A stretch of DNA of 64,000 bases from Roseateles koreensis. GTDB taxonomy: Bacteria > Pseudomonadota > Gammaproteobacteria > Burkholderiales > Burkholderiaceae_C. Positions 49,356-58,710 of this stretch are shown here, one piece after another (within the stretch, counting starts at the first letter, position 1; every line of letters starts with the position of its first letter). A model generated the notes under the pieces. It saw only the letters and a list, made by a program, of their open reading frames with translations, ran no database searches and had not been told where the DNA came from. Made by a program: the position numbers and the translations under genes. The DNA lies in the NCBI RefSeq assembly GCF_028595305.1, contig NZ_JAQQXS010000011.1:115429-179428 (forward strand), read 5' to 3'.

Positions 49356-51431
49356 TCACTCAAACCTCAAAATGGGCTGATCGACCGACAAGCTCTCGCC
49401 AGGCTTGGCCAGTACCTCGGCCACCTTGACGTCTTGGGTGGCCAGCAGGATGTTCTCCATCTTCATCGCCTCGATCACGGCCAGGCGCTCACCCGCTTGC
49501 ACCACTTGGCCGGGCACCACCGCGATATGGGCCAGCAAGCCTGGCATGGGCGAGAGTAAGAATTTGCTGGTATCAGGCGGCGCCTTGTAAGGCATCAAGG
49601 CCATCAATTCTGCGGCGCGGGGCGACAGCACCGTCACTTTGACCGACAGGCCGTTGTGGCTGATGCGATAGGCCAGCGGATTCTTGGCCGTGCCGCGCTC
49701 GGCTTGGGCGCAGAAGGGCTGGCCGTTGACGGTGCCGACAAGACGGATATCGCTCAGGCGCGACTGGCATTCAATGGCGTAGCGCTTGCCACCCACCTGC
49801 ACCAACGCCTGCCCCGCGTGGCCCAGCGATTCGGAAACATGCACCGGGTGGCTCAACACATCCCCCTTGCCTTGATGCAGCACGGCCACGTAGTCGCTGT
49901 CCAGCTGCACCTCATGGCCCACCATTTGCCCGCTGATGCCGGCGGCGCGCTCACGCGTCTTGCGGCGGATGAAAGCGGCCAGGGCCATCAGGAACAGGGG
50001 GTCGTCATGCGGCACGTCTTCAGCTCGGAAGCCTTGCGCATAGTGCTGGGCAATGAAGCCGGTATTGAAGTTGCCGGACACAAAATCAGGGTGTGCCAGC
50101 AAGGCGGACTGGAAGGGGATGTTGCTGGAGATGCCTCGAATCACGAAGCCGTTGAGCGCCTCGCGCATCTTGGCGATGGCGTCATTGCGGTCACGCCCAT
50201 GCACGATCAGCTTGGCGATCATGGAGTCGTAATACATCGGAATTTCACCGCCGTCGTAAACGCCGGTGTCGACCCGCACGCCGCCGAAGTTTCCGCCCGC
50301 ATAAGCCTCGCCTTGCAGCGTCTCTCGCCCCTGCTCCAACGCGGCGGCGGGTGGTTGATAGCGCACCAGGCGGCCCGTGGAGGGCAAGAAGTTGCGGAAC
50401 GGGTCTTCCGCGTTGATGCGGCACTCCATCGCCCAGCCTTCGCGCTTCAAGTCTGATTGCTGGAAGGCCAGCGGCTCGCCGGCGGCCACACGGATCATCT
50501 GCTCCACCAGGTCCAGGCCGGTGATGCATTCCGTCACCGGGTGCTCCACCTGCAGCCGGGTGTTCATCTCCAGGAAGTAAAAGCTCTGGTCCTTGCCGAC
50601 CACGAACTCCACGGTGCCGGCGCTTTGGTACTTCACCGCTTTGGCCAGGGCCACCGCCTGCTCACCCATGGCTTTGCGGGTCGCCTCACTGATGAAAGGC
50701 GACGGCGCCTCTTCGATCACTTTTTGATGCCGGCGTTGGATGGAGCACTCGCGCTCCCACAGGTAAAGCACATGGCCTTGCGAGTCGCCCAGCACCTGAA
50801 TCTCGATGTGGCGCGGCTCCTCAACGAACTTCTCCATGAAGACCCGATCGTCGCCAAAGCTGTTGCGCGCCTCGTTGCGGCAGCTGGTGAAGCCCTCAAA
50901 ACATTCTTTGTCATTGAAGGCCACCCGCAGGCCCTTGCCGCCGCCGCCTGCGCTGGCCTTGATCATCACCGGATAGCCAATGCCCTGGGCGATGCCCACC
51001 GCCTCTTCAGCGGACAAGATGGGCTCGTTGTGGCCGGGAATGGTGTTGACCTGAGCGGCACCCGCCAGTTTCTTGGAGGCGATCTTGTCGCCCATGGCGG
51101 CGATCGAATGGTGCTTGGGGCCGATGAAGACCAAGCCCTCTTCCTCCACTCGGCGGGCGAAGGCCTCGTTCTCGCTCAAGAAACCGTAACCCGGATGAAT
51201 AGCCTGCGCGCCGGTCTGCTTGGCCGCAGCAATGATTTTGTCCGCCACCAGGTAAGACTCGCGCGAGGGCGCGGGGCCAAGCAGCACCGACTCGTCGGCC
51301 AACTCCACGTGGCGGGCATCTTTGTCGGCCTCGGAATACACCGCCACCGTCTTGATGCCCATCTTCTGCGCTGTCTTGATGACACGGCAGGCAATCTCGC
51401 CCCGGTTGGCAATCAGGATCTTCGTAAACAT
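49356..51431 (-). CDS. pccA: Propionyl-CoA carboxylase biotin-containing alpha subunit
   Basis: A 691-residue acyl-CoA carboxylase subunit. The biotin carboxylase domain opens MFTKILIANRGEIACRVIKT and has the ATP-grasp loop KASAGGGGKGLR, then EMNTRLQVEHPVTE. A BT-type linker domain follows, and the C-terminal biotinyl domain has the biotin lysine in EAMKMEN. GGAGACAG precedes the ATG at 51431. Acetyl-, propionyl- and methylcrotonyl-CoA carboxylases share this plan; propionyl-CoA is favoured because mutase, GTPase and candidate epimerase genes adjoin. Confidence 0.9.
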   Translation of the reverse strand: MFTKILIANRGEIACRVIKTAQKMGIKTVAVYSEADKDARHVELADESVLLGPAPSRESYLVADKIIAAAKQTGAQAIHPGYGFLSENEAFARRVEEEGLVFIGPKHHSIAAMGDKIASKKLAGAAQVNTIPGHNEPILSAEEAVGIAQGIGYPVMIKASAGGGGKGLRVAFNDKECFEGFTSCRNEARNSFGDDRVFMEKFVEEPRHIEIQVLGDSQGHVLYLWERECSIQRRHQKVIEEAPSPFISEATRKAMGEQAVALAKAVKYQSAGTVEFVVGKDQSFYFLEMNTRLQVEHPVTECITGLDLVEQMIRVAAGEPLAFQQSDLKREGWAMECRINAEDPFRNFLPSTGRLVRYQPPAAALEQGRETLQGEAYAGGNFGGVRVDTGVYDGGEIPMYYDSMIAKLIVHGRDRNDAIAKMREALNGFVIRGISSNIPFQSALLAHPDFVSGNFNTGFIAQHYAQGFRAEDVPHDDPLFLMALAAFIRRKTRERAAGISGQMVGHEVQLDSDYVAVLHQGKGDVLSHPVHVSESLGHAGQALVQVGGKRYAIECQSRLSDIRLVGTVNGQPFCAQAERGTAKNPLAYRISHNGLSVKVTVLSPRAAELMALMPYKAPPDTSKFLLSPMPGLLAHIAVVPGQVVQAGERLAVIEAMKMENILLATQDVKVAEVLAKPGESLSVDQPILRFE

Positions 51432-51471
51432 GCGCTGTCTCCAGAATTTGCTTCGTCTGTTCGTCTGTTCG

Positions 51472-52119
51472 TCACTTCGGCAGCACCAGGCGGCCCGCCA
51501 GGCATTGCTCGGTCCAATCCGCCACCTTGCGGTCGATCCAGGCCCGGCTTTGGCCCACCACCGGGCCAGCACCTTGGTAGGCGAAGGCCAGCATCACCGG
51601 CGCGCGGCGGGCTTGCTCACTGCCGTCACTCAAGCCGCCCTCTTTCTGCAGATCGCTCCAGGCGCTGGCGCGGCTTTGCCCGTCCACGCGGTAAAGCAGC
51701 ACCACGGGCAGTGTGGAGAGGTCAAATTCACAAGCGGCAATGCGCTCCGCCACACCCTCGCCATAGATGCGCCGGGCGCAGGCATCAAAGCCCTTGCTGG
51801 CCACCGCCTGACCCTTGCTGTCGCTCCAATCGCCTTGCGCGGCCAAAGGCGCCGCCTCGTCCAACACCGCCGTCAGATCACTCGCCCCAACGCCCTGCGC
51901 CACGGCCACTTTGCTCAAGCTCTGCTGCGCCTCGGCTTCCCCCCCTGCAGCCGCCACCAAAAGCAGACGCTCTTCTGCCGGCAAGGCATGAACCGCCACA
52001 CAGGGCCGTGCGCGGCTGGGCAAGGATGTTTGCGCCGAAGCCAGGCCTGCACACAAAAGGCTTAGGCCCACAAACCAAAGATTTTTCGACATAAGGTTGA
52101 ACTGATTGGGTGGGCTCAT
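51472..52119 (-). CDS. Exported protein of unknown function between pccA and pccB
   Basis: A 215-residue protein I do not recognise. A signal peptide is visible ([20 protein letters not shown], residues 11-30), so the product is probably periplasmic. The mature part is Ala-rich and helical with cysteines ([31 protein letters not shown]) that could form disulfides. Its ATG overlaps the pccB stop codon by 4 bp; a second ATG nine codons later (52092) sits closer to the signal peptide. The pccA gene follows after 40 bp. A periplasmic protein inside a cytoplasmic acyl-CoA pathway is unexpected, and no function can be inferred. Confidence 0.75.
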   Translation of the reverse strand: MSPPNQFNLMSKNLWFVGLSLLCAGLASAQTSLPSRARPCVAVHALPAEERLLLVAAAGGEAEAQQSLSKVAVAQGVGASDLTAVLDEAAPLAAQGDWSDSKGQAVASKGFDACARRIYGEGVAERIAACEFDLSTLPVVLLYRVDGQSRASAWSDLQKEGGLSDGSEQARRAPVMLAFAYQGAGPVVGQSRAWIDRKVADWTEQCLAGRLVLPK

Positions 52120-53657
52120 AGCGGCAGGTTGCCGTGCTTGCGCCAGGGGTTTTCGATCTTCTTGTCTTTGAGCATGGCCAAGCTGCGGCAGATGCGCTTG
52201 CGCGTTTCGTGCGGCTGGATCACGTCGTCAATGAAGCCACGTGCGCCCGCCACAAAGGGGTTGGCGAAGCGGGCCTTGTATTCCGCCTCACGGGCAGCAA
52301 GCTTCTCGGGGTCTCCCTTGTCTTCGCGGAAGATGATCTCCACCGCCCCCTTGGCGCCCATCACTGCAATCTCGGCGTTAGGCCAAGCGAAGTTCACGTC
52401 GCCCCGCAGATGCTTGGAGCTCATCACGTCATAAGCGCCGCCATAGGCCTTGCGGGTGATCACGGTCACCTTGGGCACGGTGCACTCGGCATAGGCATAG
52501 AGCAATTTAGCGCCGTGTTTGATGATGCCGCCGTACTCCTGGCTCGTGCCGGGCATGAAGCCGGGCACGTCCACAAAGGTGATCACCGGGATGTTAAAGG
52601 CATCGCAGAAGCGCACAAAACGCGCCGCCTTGATGGAGCTCTTGATGTCCAGGCAACCCGCCAACACCAGGGGCTGGTTGGCAACGATGCCCACGGTCTG
52701 CCCTTCCATGCGGGCAAAGCCCGTGATGATGTTCTTGGCGTACTCGGGCTGCAGCTCGAAGAAGTCACCGTCGTCCACCACCTTCAACAACAACTCCTTC
52801 ATGTCGTAGGGCTTGTTGGGGTTGTCGGGCACCAGCGTGTCCAGCGAAGGGTCCAGACGGCTGGCCGGGTCGCCGCCGTTGAAGCCCTGGCGCGTAGGCG
52901 CCTTCTCGCGGTTGTTGAGCGGCAGGTAGTTGAAGAAGCGTCGCAGCATCAAGATCGCTTCAACGTCGTTGTCGAAGGCCAGATCCGCCACACCGCTCTT
53001 GCTGGTGTGGGTGCTGGCACCGCCAAGCTCTTCGGCCGTGACTTCTTCATGGGTGACGGTTTTCACCACCTCGGGGCCGGTGACGAACATATAAGACGAA
53101 TCCTTCACCATGAAGATGAAGTCCGTCATCGCCGGCGAATACACCGCCCCGCCCGCGCACGGGCCCATGATCATGCTGATCTGCGGGATCACGCCCGAGG
53201 CCATCACATTGCGCTGAAACACCTCGGCATAGCCGCCCAGCGAAGCCACGCCTTCTTGAATGCGCGCGCCGCCCGAATCGTTCAAACCGATAACAGGGGC
53301 GCCCACCTTCATCGCCTGGTCCATCACCTTGCAGATTTTCTCGGCATGCGACTCGCTCAGCGCGCCGCCGAACACCGTGAAATCTTGGCTGAAGCTGAAG
53401 GCCAGCCGGCCATTGATCATGCCGTAGCCCGTGACCACGCCGTCGCCGGGAATCTTGCTGTCGGCCATGCCGAAGTCCACGCAGCGGTGCTCGACAAACA
53501 TGTCCCATTCTTCGAAGGTGCCTTCGTCGAACAGCAACTCCAGCCGCTCACGCGCCGTCAGCTTGCCCTTGGCGTGTTGCGCGGCAATGCGTTTTTCGCC
53601 GCCACCCAGCCGGGCCAGGGCACGCTTTTCTTCGAGCCGTTGTTGGATGTCATGCAT
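52116..53657 (-). CDS. pccB: Propionyl-CoA carboxylase carboxyltransferase beta subunit
   Basis: A 513-residue acyl-CoA carboxyltransferase. It opens [20 protein letters not shown] and has the crotonase-type motifs [15 protein letters not shown] and [12 protein letters not shown] in the N-terminal half and [18 protein letters not shown] plus [14 protein letters not shown] in the C-terminal half. The last fits PccB (methylmalonyl-CoA carboxyltransferase family). GGAGACAAGA precedes ATG 53657. It overlaps the GTPase gene by 8 bp and the exported-protein gene by 4 bp. Confidence 0.94.
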   Translation of the reverse strand: MHDIQQRLEEKRALARLGGGEKRIAAQHAKGKLTARERLELLFDEGTFEEWDMFVEHRCVDFGMADSKIPGDGVVTGYGMINGRLAFSFSQDFTVFGGALSESHAEKICKVMDQAMKVGAPVIGLNDSGGARIQEGVASLGGYAEVFQRNVMASGVIPQISMIMGPCAGGAVYSPAMTDFIFMVKDSSYMFVTGPEVVKTVTHEEVTAEELGGASTHTSKSGVADLAFDNDVEAILMLRRFFNYLPLNNREKAPTRQGFNGGDPASRLDPSLDTLVPDNPNKPYDMKELLLKVVDDGDFFELQPEYAKNIITGFARMEGQTVGIVANQPLVLAGCLDIKSSIKAARFVRFCDAFNIPVITFVDVPGFMPGTSQEYGGIIKHGAKLLYAYAECTVPKVTVITRKAYGGAYDVMSSKHLRGDVNFAWPNAEIAVMGAKGAVEIIFREDKGDPEKLAAREAEYKARFANPFVAGARGFIDDVIQPHETRKRICRSLAMLKDKKIENPWRKHGNLPL

Positions 53658-54687
53658 TCTTGTCTCCAGAAAAATGAGCAAAAAGAGAGAGCAGGCGCCG
53701 CGCCGCCGTGGAGGCGGGCAAGCTGCCTTGCAACACTTGTTCCGTGGTGGGCGCCAGGGCCTCCCGCACCGCAGGATGGTTGGCAAACTGTTGCTTCAGC
53801 CCGGCCTGGATGCGCTCCCACATCCAGGCGCTGGCTTGATGGCGGCGCTTGTCGGCCCAGTGGCCGTTGCCGGTTTGCAAGGTTTTAAAACGCGTCACCG
53901 CCGCCCAGAATCGGTCCAGCCCATCGCCCTTCAAGGCACTGAGTTGCATCACCTGGGCCTGCCAGTAGGTCGCCTGGTCATGCGGATCACCCGCCCCATG
54001 GTGCGCATGCAGGCGCAAGTTGGCGCTGATGTCGGCCAACGCACGCGTGGCGGCATGGGCGTCAAGGTCGGCCTTGTTGATAACCACCAGATCGGCCAAC
54101 TCCATCACACCCTTTTTGATGGCCTGCAGATCGTCACCGGCATTGGGCAGTTGCAGCAGTACATACATATCGGTCATGCCGGCCACGGCGGTTTCGCTCT
54201 GGCCGACACCCACGGTTTCAACAATGACGACGTCATAACCCGCTGCCTCACAGACCAGCATGGCCTCGCGGGTTTTCTCGGCAACGCCGCCCAAATTGCC
54301 GCTGCTCGGGCTAGGCCGGATGTAGGCCTGGCTGTGCATGGAGAGCTGCTCCATGCGGGTTTTGTCCCCCAAGATGGAGCCGCCCGACACGCTACTGGAC
54401 GGGTCCACCGCCAGCACCGCCACCCGATGCCCGTGCTGGATCAAGAACAAGCCCAGTGCCTCGATGAAGGTGCTCTTGCCCACGCCGGGCACGCCGGAAA
54501 TACCCAAACGCAAAGACTGGCCGGTACGCGGCAGGATCTCGGTCAACAACGCATCGGCCTGGGCACGGTGGTCATCCCGGGTGGACTCCAGCAAGGTGAT
54601 GGCTTTGGCCATGCCGCGGCGCTGGACAGCGCCATCTTGGGATGCCAGCGCAGTCGCCATGGGACTGAGGGTTTTGCTGGCCATCAT
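53650..54687 (-). CDS. meaB: MeaB/ArgK-type G3E GTPase, mutase chaperone
   Basis: A 345-residue GTPase that guards methylmalonyl-CoA mutase during B12 loading and repair. The P-loop is GVPGVGKST, followed by [19 protein letters not shown] and [10 protein letters not shown], and the guanine-specificity motif NKAD in [14 protein letters not shown]. It is often annotated ArgK from early E. coli work; the adjacent mutase gene makes the mutase-chaperone role the more likely one. The start may be ATG 54687, which overlaps the stop of the acetyltransferase gene by one base, or the next codon. Confidence 0.94.
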   Translation of the reverse strand: MMASKTLSPMATALASQDGAVQRRGMAKAITLLESTRDDHRAQADALLTEILPRTGQSLRLGISGVPGVGKSTFIEALGLFLIQHGHRVAVLAVDPSSSVSGGSILGDKTRMEQLSMHSQAYIRPSPSSGNLGGVAEKTREAMLVCEAAGYDVVIVETVGVGQSETAVAGMTDMYVLLQLPNAGDDLQAIKKGVMELADLVVINKADLDAHAATRALADISANLRLHAHHGAGDPHDQATYWQAQVMQLSALKGDGLDRFWAAVTRFKTLQTGNGHWADKRRHQASAWMWERIQAGLKQQFANHPAVREALAPTTEQVLQGSLPASTAARRLLSLFAHFSGDKNA

Positions 54688-55178
54688 CAGGCGCCCGCCT
54701 GAACGGGTTCGCCCGCGGGCTGCCAGCGATAGTCCAGATCGAACTCATGCTCGGCCACCTGCCTGAAGCCATGGCGCAAATAAAACCGATTGGCATCGCT
54801 GAGCTTGAGCGCGCTGAGCGTAACCGCCAACCCTTGAGCGCGGGCCTGCGCCTTGATCTGCGCCATCACCCAGGCGCCTGAGCCCTGCCCTTGGCGGGCC
54901 GGTTTCAGATATAGATGATTCAAATGCAACGCGCCACTCTGCGGTTTCAGCGTGAAGAAGCCAATGCGTTCATCGCCTAAAACGATATGTCGCATCCATG
55001 CAGGCTCAAAGCCCTCGCGCAGGCGGGCCCGGCCGCGCGCAAGGTCGTAACGGCCCAGGCGCTCCAGGCTTTCACGCAAGGCCGCCATGCGCAGGCTCAG
55101 CATGGCCTCGAAGTCCTCATCCGCCACCGGTTCCAGCCGCCACAAAGATGCTTGCATGGGGAAGTTCAGATGACTCAA
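54687..55178 (-). CDS. GNAT-family N-acetyltransferase
   Basis: A protein of 156-163 residues with the GNAT fold: [22 protein letters not shown] is the acetyl-CoA pyrophosphate-binding motif (QGQGSG) and [18 protein letters not shown] the C-terminal motif. The acceptor is unknown. It is embedded between the mutase and its GTPase, so co-expression with the methylmalonyl-CoA pathway is likely; acylation control is speculative. The TTG at 55178 overlaps the mutase stop (TTGA), favouring coupled translation, but ATG 55157 is a fair alternative. Confidence 0.85.
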   Translation of the reverse strand: MSHLNFPMQASLWRLEPVADEDFEAMLSLRMAALRESLERLGRYDLARGRARLREGFEPAWMRHIVLGDERIGFFTLKPQSGALHLNHLYLKPARQGQGSGAWVMAQIKAQARAQGLAVTLSALKLSDANRFYLRHGFRQVAEHEFDLDYRWQPAGEPVQAGA

Positions 55179-57403
55179 GCCGCCACGCTTGCCACAGCCT
55201 TGCGAATCTGCTCCAGCACATCCTTCGCGCTGGCCGGGATGGGCGTGCCAGGGCCATAAATGCCCTTCACCCCCGACTCGTACAAGAAATCATAGTCCTG
55301 GGCCGGGATCACCCCGCCGACAAAAACAATGATGTCGTCAGCGCCTTGATCCCGCAAGGCCTTGAGGATGGCCGGCACCAGGGTCTTGTGGCCCGCGGCG
55401 AGTGTGGAAACGCCCACCGCATGTACATCGTTCTCAATAGCTTGGCGGGCACATTCCTCGGGGGTCTGGAACAAGGGGCCGATGTCCACATCAAAGCCCA
55501 GATCAGCGTAAGCGGTGGCCACCACTTTGGCGCCACGGTCGTGGCCGTCTTGGCCCAGCTTGGCGATCATCACGCGTGGGCGGCGGCCCTGTACATCAGC
55601 AAAAGCTTTGATCTCGTCTTGCAGCTTGGTCCAACCTTCGGCCGAGTCATAGGCCGCGGCATAGATGCCACTGACCTTTTGCGTGTCGGCCCGGTGGCGG
55701 CCAAATTCGGCCTCCAACGCGTCGCTGATCTCACCCACCGTGGCGCGCAAGCGCGTCGCCTGAATGGCCAGATCCAACAGATTGCCTTGGCCCGTGCGGG
55801 CCGATTCGGTCAGTGCAGCCAGTGCCGCCTTGACCGCCTCCGTGTCTCGGGTAGCGCGGATTTTCTGGAGGCGGGCGATCTGACCTTCACGCACCTTGAC
55901 GTTGTCCACGTCCAGGATTTCGATCGGGTCTTCCTTGGTCAGCTTGTATTTATTGACGCCCACAATCACGTCTTTGCCGGAGTCAATGCGCGCCTGCTTT
56001 TCGGCCGCACTGGCTTCAATCTTGAGCTTGGCCCAGCCGCTATCCACGGCCTTGACCATGCCGCCCATGCCCTCGACCTCTTCGATGATGGCCCAGGCCT
56101 TGTCGGCCATGTCCTGGGTCAGCGTTTCCATCAAATAGCTGCCAGCCCAGGGATCGATCACGCTGGTGATGTGGGTCTCTTCTTGAATGATCAGCTGGGT
56201 GTTGCGGGCAATGCGTGAGCTGAACTCAGTGGGCAGGGCAATCGCCTCATCCAGAGAGTTGGTGTGCAAGCTTTGCGTACCGCCAAACACCGCGGCCATC
56301 GCCTCGATGGTGGTCCTGACCACGTTGTTGTACGGATCTTGCTCAGTGAGCGACCAACCGGAGGTCTGGCTGTGGGTGCGCAGCATCAGGCTCTTGGGGT
56401 TCTTCGCGTCGAAGCCCTTCATGATGCGGCACCACAGCAGCCGCGCGGCGCGCATCTTGGCAATCTCCAGATAGAAGTTCATGCCCACCGCCCAGAAGAA
56501 AGACAGGCGCGGGGCGAAATCATCAACATTCAAGCCCTTGGCGATGGCGGTCTTCACGTACTCCTTGCCATCGGCAAGCGTGAAGGCCAACTCCAGCGCC
56601 TGATTGGCGCCGGCTTCTTGCATGTGATAGCCAGAGATCGAGATCGAGTTGAACTTGGGGCAGTTCTGCGCCGTGTACTCGATGATGTCGCCGATGATCT
56701 TCATCGACGGCTCGGGCGGGTAGATATAGGTGTTGCGAACCATGAACTCCTTGAGGATGTCGTTCTGGATCGTGCCGCTCAATTTGTCTTGCGTCACGCC
56801 TTGCTCTTCCGCCGCCACCACATAGCCGGCCAACACGGGCAGCACTGCGCCATTCATGGTCATACTGACGCTGACCTTGTCCAACGGAATCTCGTTGAAC
56901 AAGATCTTCATGTCCTCCACGGAATCAATGGCCACACCCGCCTTGCCCACGTCGCCGGTCACACGCGGATGGTCGCTGTCGTAGCCCCGGTGCGTGGCCA
57001 GATCGAAGGCCACCGACACGCCCTGCCCACCCGCTGCCAAGGCTTTGCGGTAGAAAGCATTACTGTCTTCCGCCGTCGAAAATCCGGCGTACTGGCGAAT
57101 CGTCCACGGGCGCACCGCATACATGGTGGCTTGCGGGCCGCGCAAAAAGGGCTCAAACCCGGGCAACGTGTCTGCATGAGGCAAGGCGGCCGTATCAACC
57201 GCCGTGTACAGGGGCTTGACGATCAGGCCTTCAGGCGTGTGCCAGTTCAATGCCTCGACATTGCCGCCAGGGGCTGATTTGGCGGCAGCCTTGTGCCATT
57301 GCGCGAGCGTGGCGGCCGCAAATTCAGGCCTCGCCAAAGTATCAGGCTCGTTGCCTGCAACGGTCTGTTGCGGATTGTTGTTCGCGCTCATGGACTCGCT
57401 CAT
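55175..57403 (-). CDS. scpA: Methylmalonyl-CoA mutase, single-chain B12-dependent
   Basis: A 742-residue enzyme that interconverts R-methylmalonyl-CoA and succinyl-CoA using adenosylcobalamin. The N-terminal TIM barrel shows [20 protein letters not shown]. The C-terminal B12 domain has the cobalt-ligating His621 in DGHDRGAKV, with GVSTLAAGH and FVGGVIP. Catalytic and cobalamin modules are on one chain, so it should act as a homodimer like E. coli Sbm. GGAGCAATAG precedes ATG 57403. It heads the minus-strand propionate operon; a perfect TATAAT lies 45-50 bp upstream. Confidence 0.96.
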   Translation of the reverse strand: MSESMSANNNPQQTVAGNEPDTLARPEFAAATLAQWHKAAAKSAPGGNVEALNWHTPEGLIVKPLYTAVDTAALPHADTLPGFEPFLRGPQATMYAVRPWTIRQYAGFSTAEDSNAFYRKALAAGGQGVSVAFDLATHRGYDSDHPRVTGDVGKAGVAIDSVEDMKILFNEIPLDKVSVSMTMNGAVLPVLAGYVVAAEEQGVTQDKLSGTIQNDILKEFMVRNTYIYPPEPSMKIIGDIIEYTAQNCPKFNSISISGYHMQEAGANQALELAFTLADGKEYVKTAIAKGLNVDDFAPRLSFFWAVGMNFYLEIAKMRAARLLWCRIMKGFDAKNPKSLMLRTHSQTSGWSLTEQDPYNNVVRTTIEAMAAVFGGTQSLHTNSLDEAIALPTEFSSRIARNTQLIIQEETHITSVIDPWAGSYLMETLTQDMADKAWAIIEEVEGMGGMVKAVDSGWAKLKIEASAAEKQARIDSGKDVIVGVNKYKLTKEDPIEILDVDNVKVREGQIARLQKIRATRDTEAVKAALAALTESARTGQGNLLDLAIQATRLRATVGEISDALEAEFGRHRADTQKVSGIYAAAYDSAEGWTKLQDEIKAFADVQGRRPRVMIAKLGQDGHDRGAKVVATAYADLGFDVDIGPLFQTPEECARQAIENDVHAVGVSTLAAGHKTLVPAILKALRDQGADDIIVFVGGVIPAQDYDFLYESGVKGIYGPGTPIPASAKDVLEQIRKAVASVAA

Positions 57404-57447
57404 CTATTGCTCCTGGTGCGCAGATCTTAGCTGAAATATGATTCATA

Positions 57448-57453
57448 ATTATA
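57448..57453 (-). promoter_or_regulatory. Candidate -10 element of the methylmalonyl-CoA operon
   Basis: A perfect TATAAT on the minus strand 45 bp before the mutase start, in an AT-rich block (57436-57465) between the mutase and divergent GntR genes. No good -35 box is seen at 17 bp, which would fit a regulated promoter. Confidence 0.5.
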
Positions 57454-57491
57454 AATTCAAATTTGACAACACCCTGACGTCGGCCCCACTT

Positions 57492-58142
57492 ATGCCCGCC
57501 ACCGCATCCAGCAAACTTGCGCCCCGAGCGCTCTACCAGGAAGTTGCGGAACACCTGCGCCAACAAATCTTTGCTCGCGAGCTGGAGCCTGGCAGTTGGA
57601 TTGACGAGCTGAAGTTATGCGCCGATATGGGCATCAGCCGCACGCCCATGCGAGAAGCGCTGAAGGTGCTGGCCGTTGAAGGCCTGGTCACCATGAAAGT
57701 GCGCCGAGGCGCCTACGTCACGGAAATGTCCGAGCGCGATGTCCGCGAGGCCTATCAATTGCTGGCCCTGCTTGAAAGCGACGCAGCAGCGCAGGTAGCG
57801 CTGCACGCGACAGATGATCAGCAGCAAGAATTAAGCGCCCTGCACGCAGAGTTGTGCAGCAAAGTGCAGCAGCGCGAGGCATTTTTTGCCGCCAATGAAC
57901 GCTTTCACTTTTTGCTGCTAGAAATAGAAGGCAATCGCTGGCGCCAGCAAATCGTGACCGACCTGCGACGCGTCATGAAGCTCAATCGCCATCACTCTTT
58001 GTTCAAGCAAGGTCGGCTTAGCGACTCCCTGCTTGAGCATGAGGCACTGATGCAAGCCCTGATGAAACGTGATGCCGATGAAACTCGGCGTTTGATGCGC
58101 GAACACTTCGAGCACGGTCTGAGCGCGGCCACCCAGGTTTGA
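57492..58142 (+). CDS. GntR-family (FCD-type) transcriptional regulator
   Basis: A 216-residue regulator. The N-terminal winged helix has YQEVAEHLRQQIFARELEPGS and GISRTPMREALKVLAVEGLV. A helical FCD effector domain follows, with likely metal-site residues in NERFHFLLLEIEGN and LLEHEALMQALMKRDADE. It is divergent from the methylmalonyl-CoA mutase operon and is its likely regulator; FCD domains usually bind carboxylates or acyl-CoAs. The frame is open back to ATG 57438, but those 18 codons are AT-rich, unlike the rest, and contain the opposing promoter, so ATG 57492 is preferred. Confidence 0.85.
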   Translation: MPATASSKLAPRALYQEVAEHLRQQIFARELEPGSWIDELKLCADMGISRTPMREALKVLAVEGLVTMKVRRGAYVTEMSERDVREAYQLLALLESDAAAQVALHATDDQQQELSALHAELCSKVQQREAFFAANERFHFLLLEIEGNRWRQQIVTDLRRVMKLNRHHSLFKQGRLSDSLLEHEALMQALMKRDADETRRLMREHFEHGLSAATQV

Positions 58143-58710
58143 CGCCAAGCACCCGAATGCATGCGGCATTCAAGTTATGTGCCGATTCACCTTTTCAGCG
58201 CCCGCTGATCGGCTCGGTATGAATTTGTCCACGTAATCAGCCTCTTTTCCCGTCTTGGGCGCGTCAGCCCCAAACCTAGACTCCCTCCAGGAAACAAAAC
58301 TTTGCACGAGTTCGTTTGCTCGATGGAATCAGCAATGTCACAGCACCTGAAATCACACCTCAGATCTGAAGAAATACCCGGTCAATTAACCGCTTATTTC
58401 AACGACATCGCAGCCCGATGAGCTTATGCGTTCGCACAAACAGACAAGACGCTCAAGTTAACCGTACTTTTCCCGAAAACGGCTCAGAGCCCCGTCCTTT
58501 TCGCGCGCCGTCATGACTTGACGGCGCAAAGCAGACGTCAAAGACCACTTTGATATTTGCCCGGATCGGCCCAAGGGGAATAGTTGATTGAACGTATAGA
58601 TGAATGAACGCGTTTGCGACCCAGCGCCCCTTGAAATGGACGCTCCGCAACTCCCAGTCCCATGCCATGCCGCCCATTGCGGCACGGCCCTTTTCTAGAG
58701 TGAGCACAAC
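58143..58710. other. Intergenic region upstream of the repeat-protein gene
   Basis: About 570 bases without a convincing gene. A small hairpin GAATGC / GCATTC lies at 58155-58171 just after the GntR gene, and a perfect 9-bp inverted repeat at 58505-58527. Minus-strand frames of 60-84 codons near 58453-58720 lack recognisable features and a ribosome binding site. The region should hold the promoter of the giant repeat gene, but I cannot place it with confidence. Confidence 0.5.
58505..58527. repeat. 9-bp inverted repeat before the repeat-protein gene
   Basis: GCGCCGTCA / TGACGGCGC with a 5-base loop, about 185 bp before the giant gene. No T-tract on either strand; possibly an operator or an RNA structure. 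Confidence 0.45.

Noticed and set aside
50457..52094. 545-codon plus-strand frame opposite pccA and the exported-protein gene
   Set aside because: It is antisense to the biotin carboxylase gene, whose motifs are unambiguous on the other strand.
52134..53888. 584-codon plus-strand frame opposite pccB
   Set aside because: Its length reflects high GC and codon bias of pccB; the translation is His/Arg/Ala-rich with no family features.
58453..58707. 84-codon minus-strand frame before the repeat gene
   Set aside because: No ribosome binding site, domain or export signal; overlapping frames of similar length occur nearby, as expected by chance.
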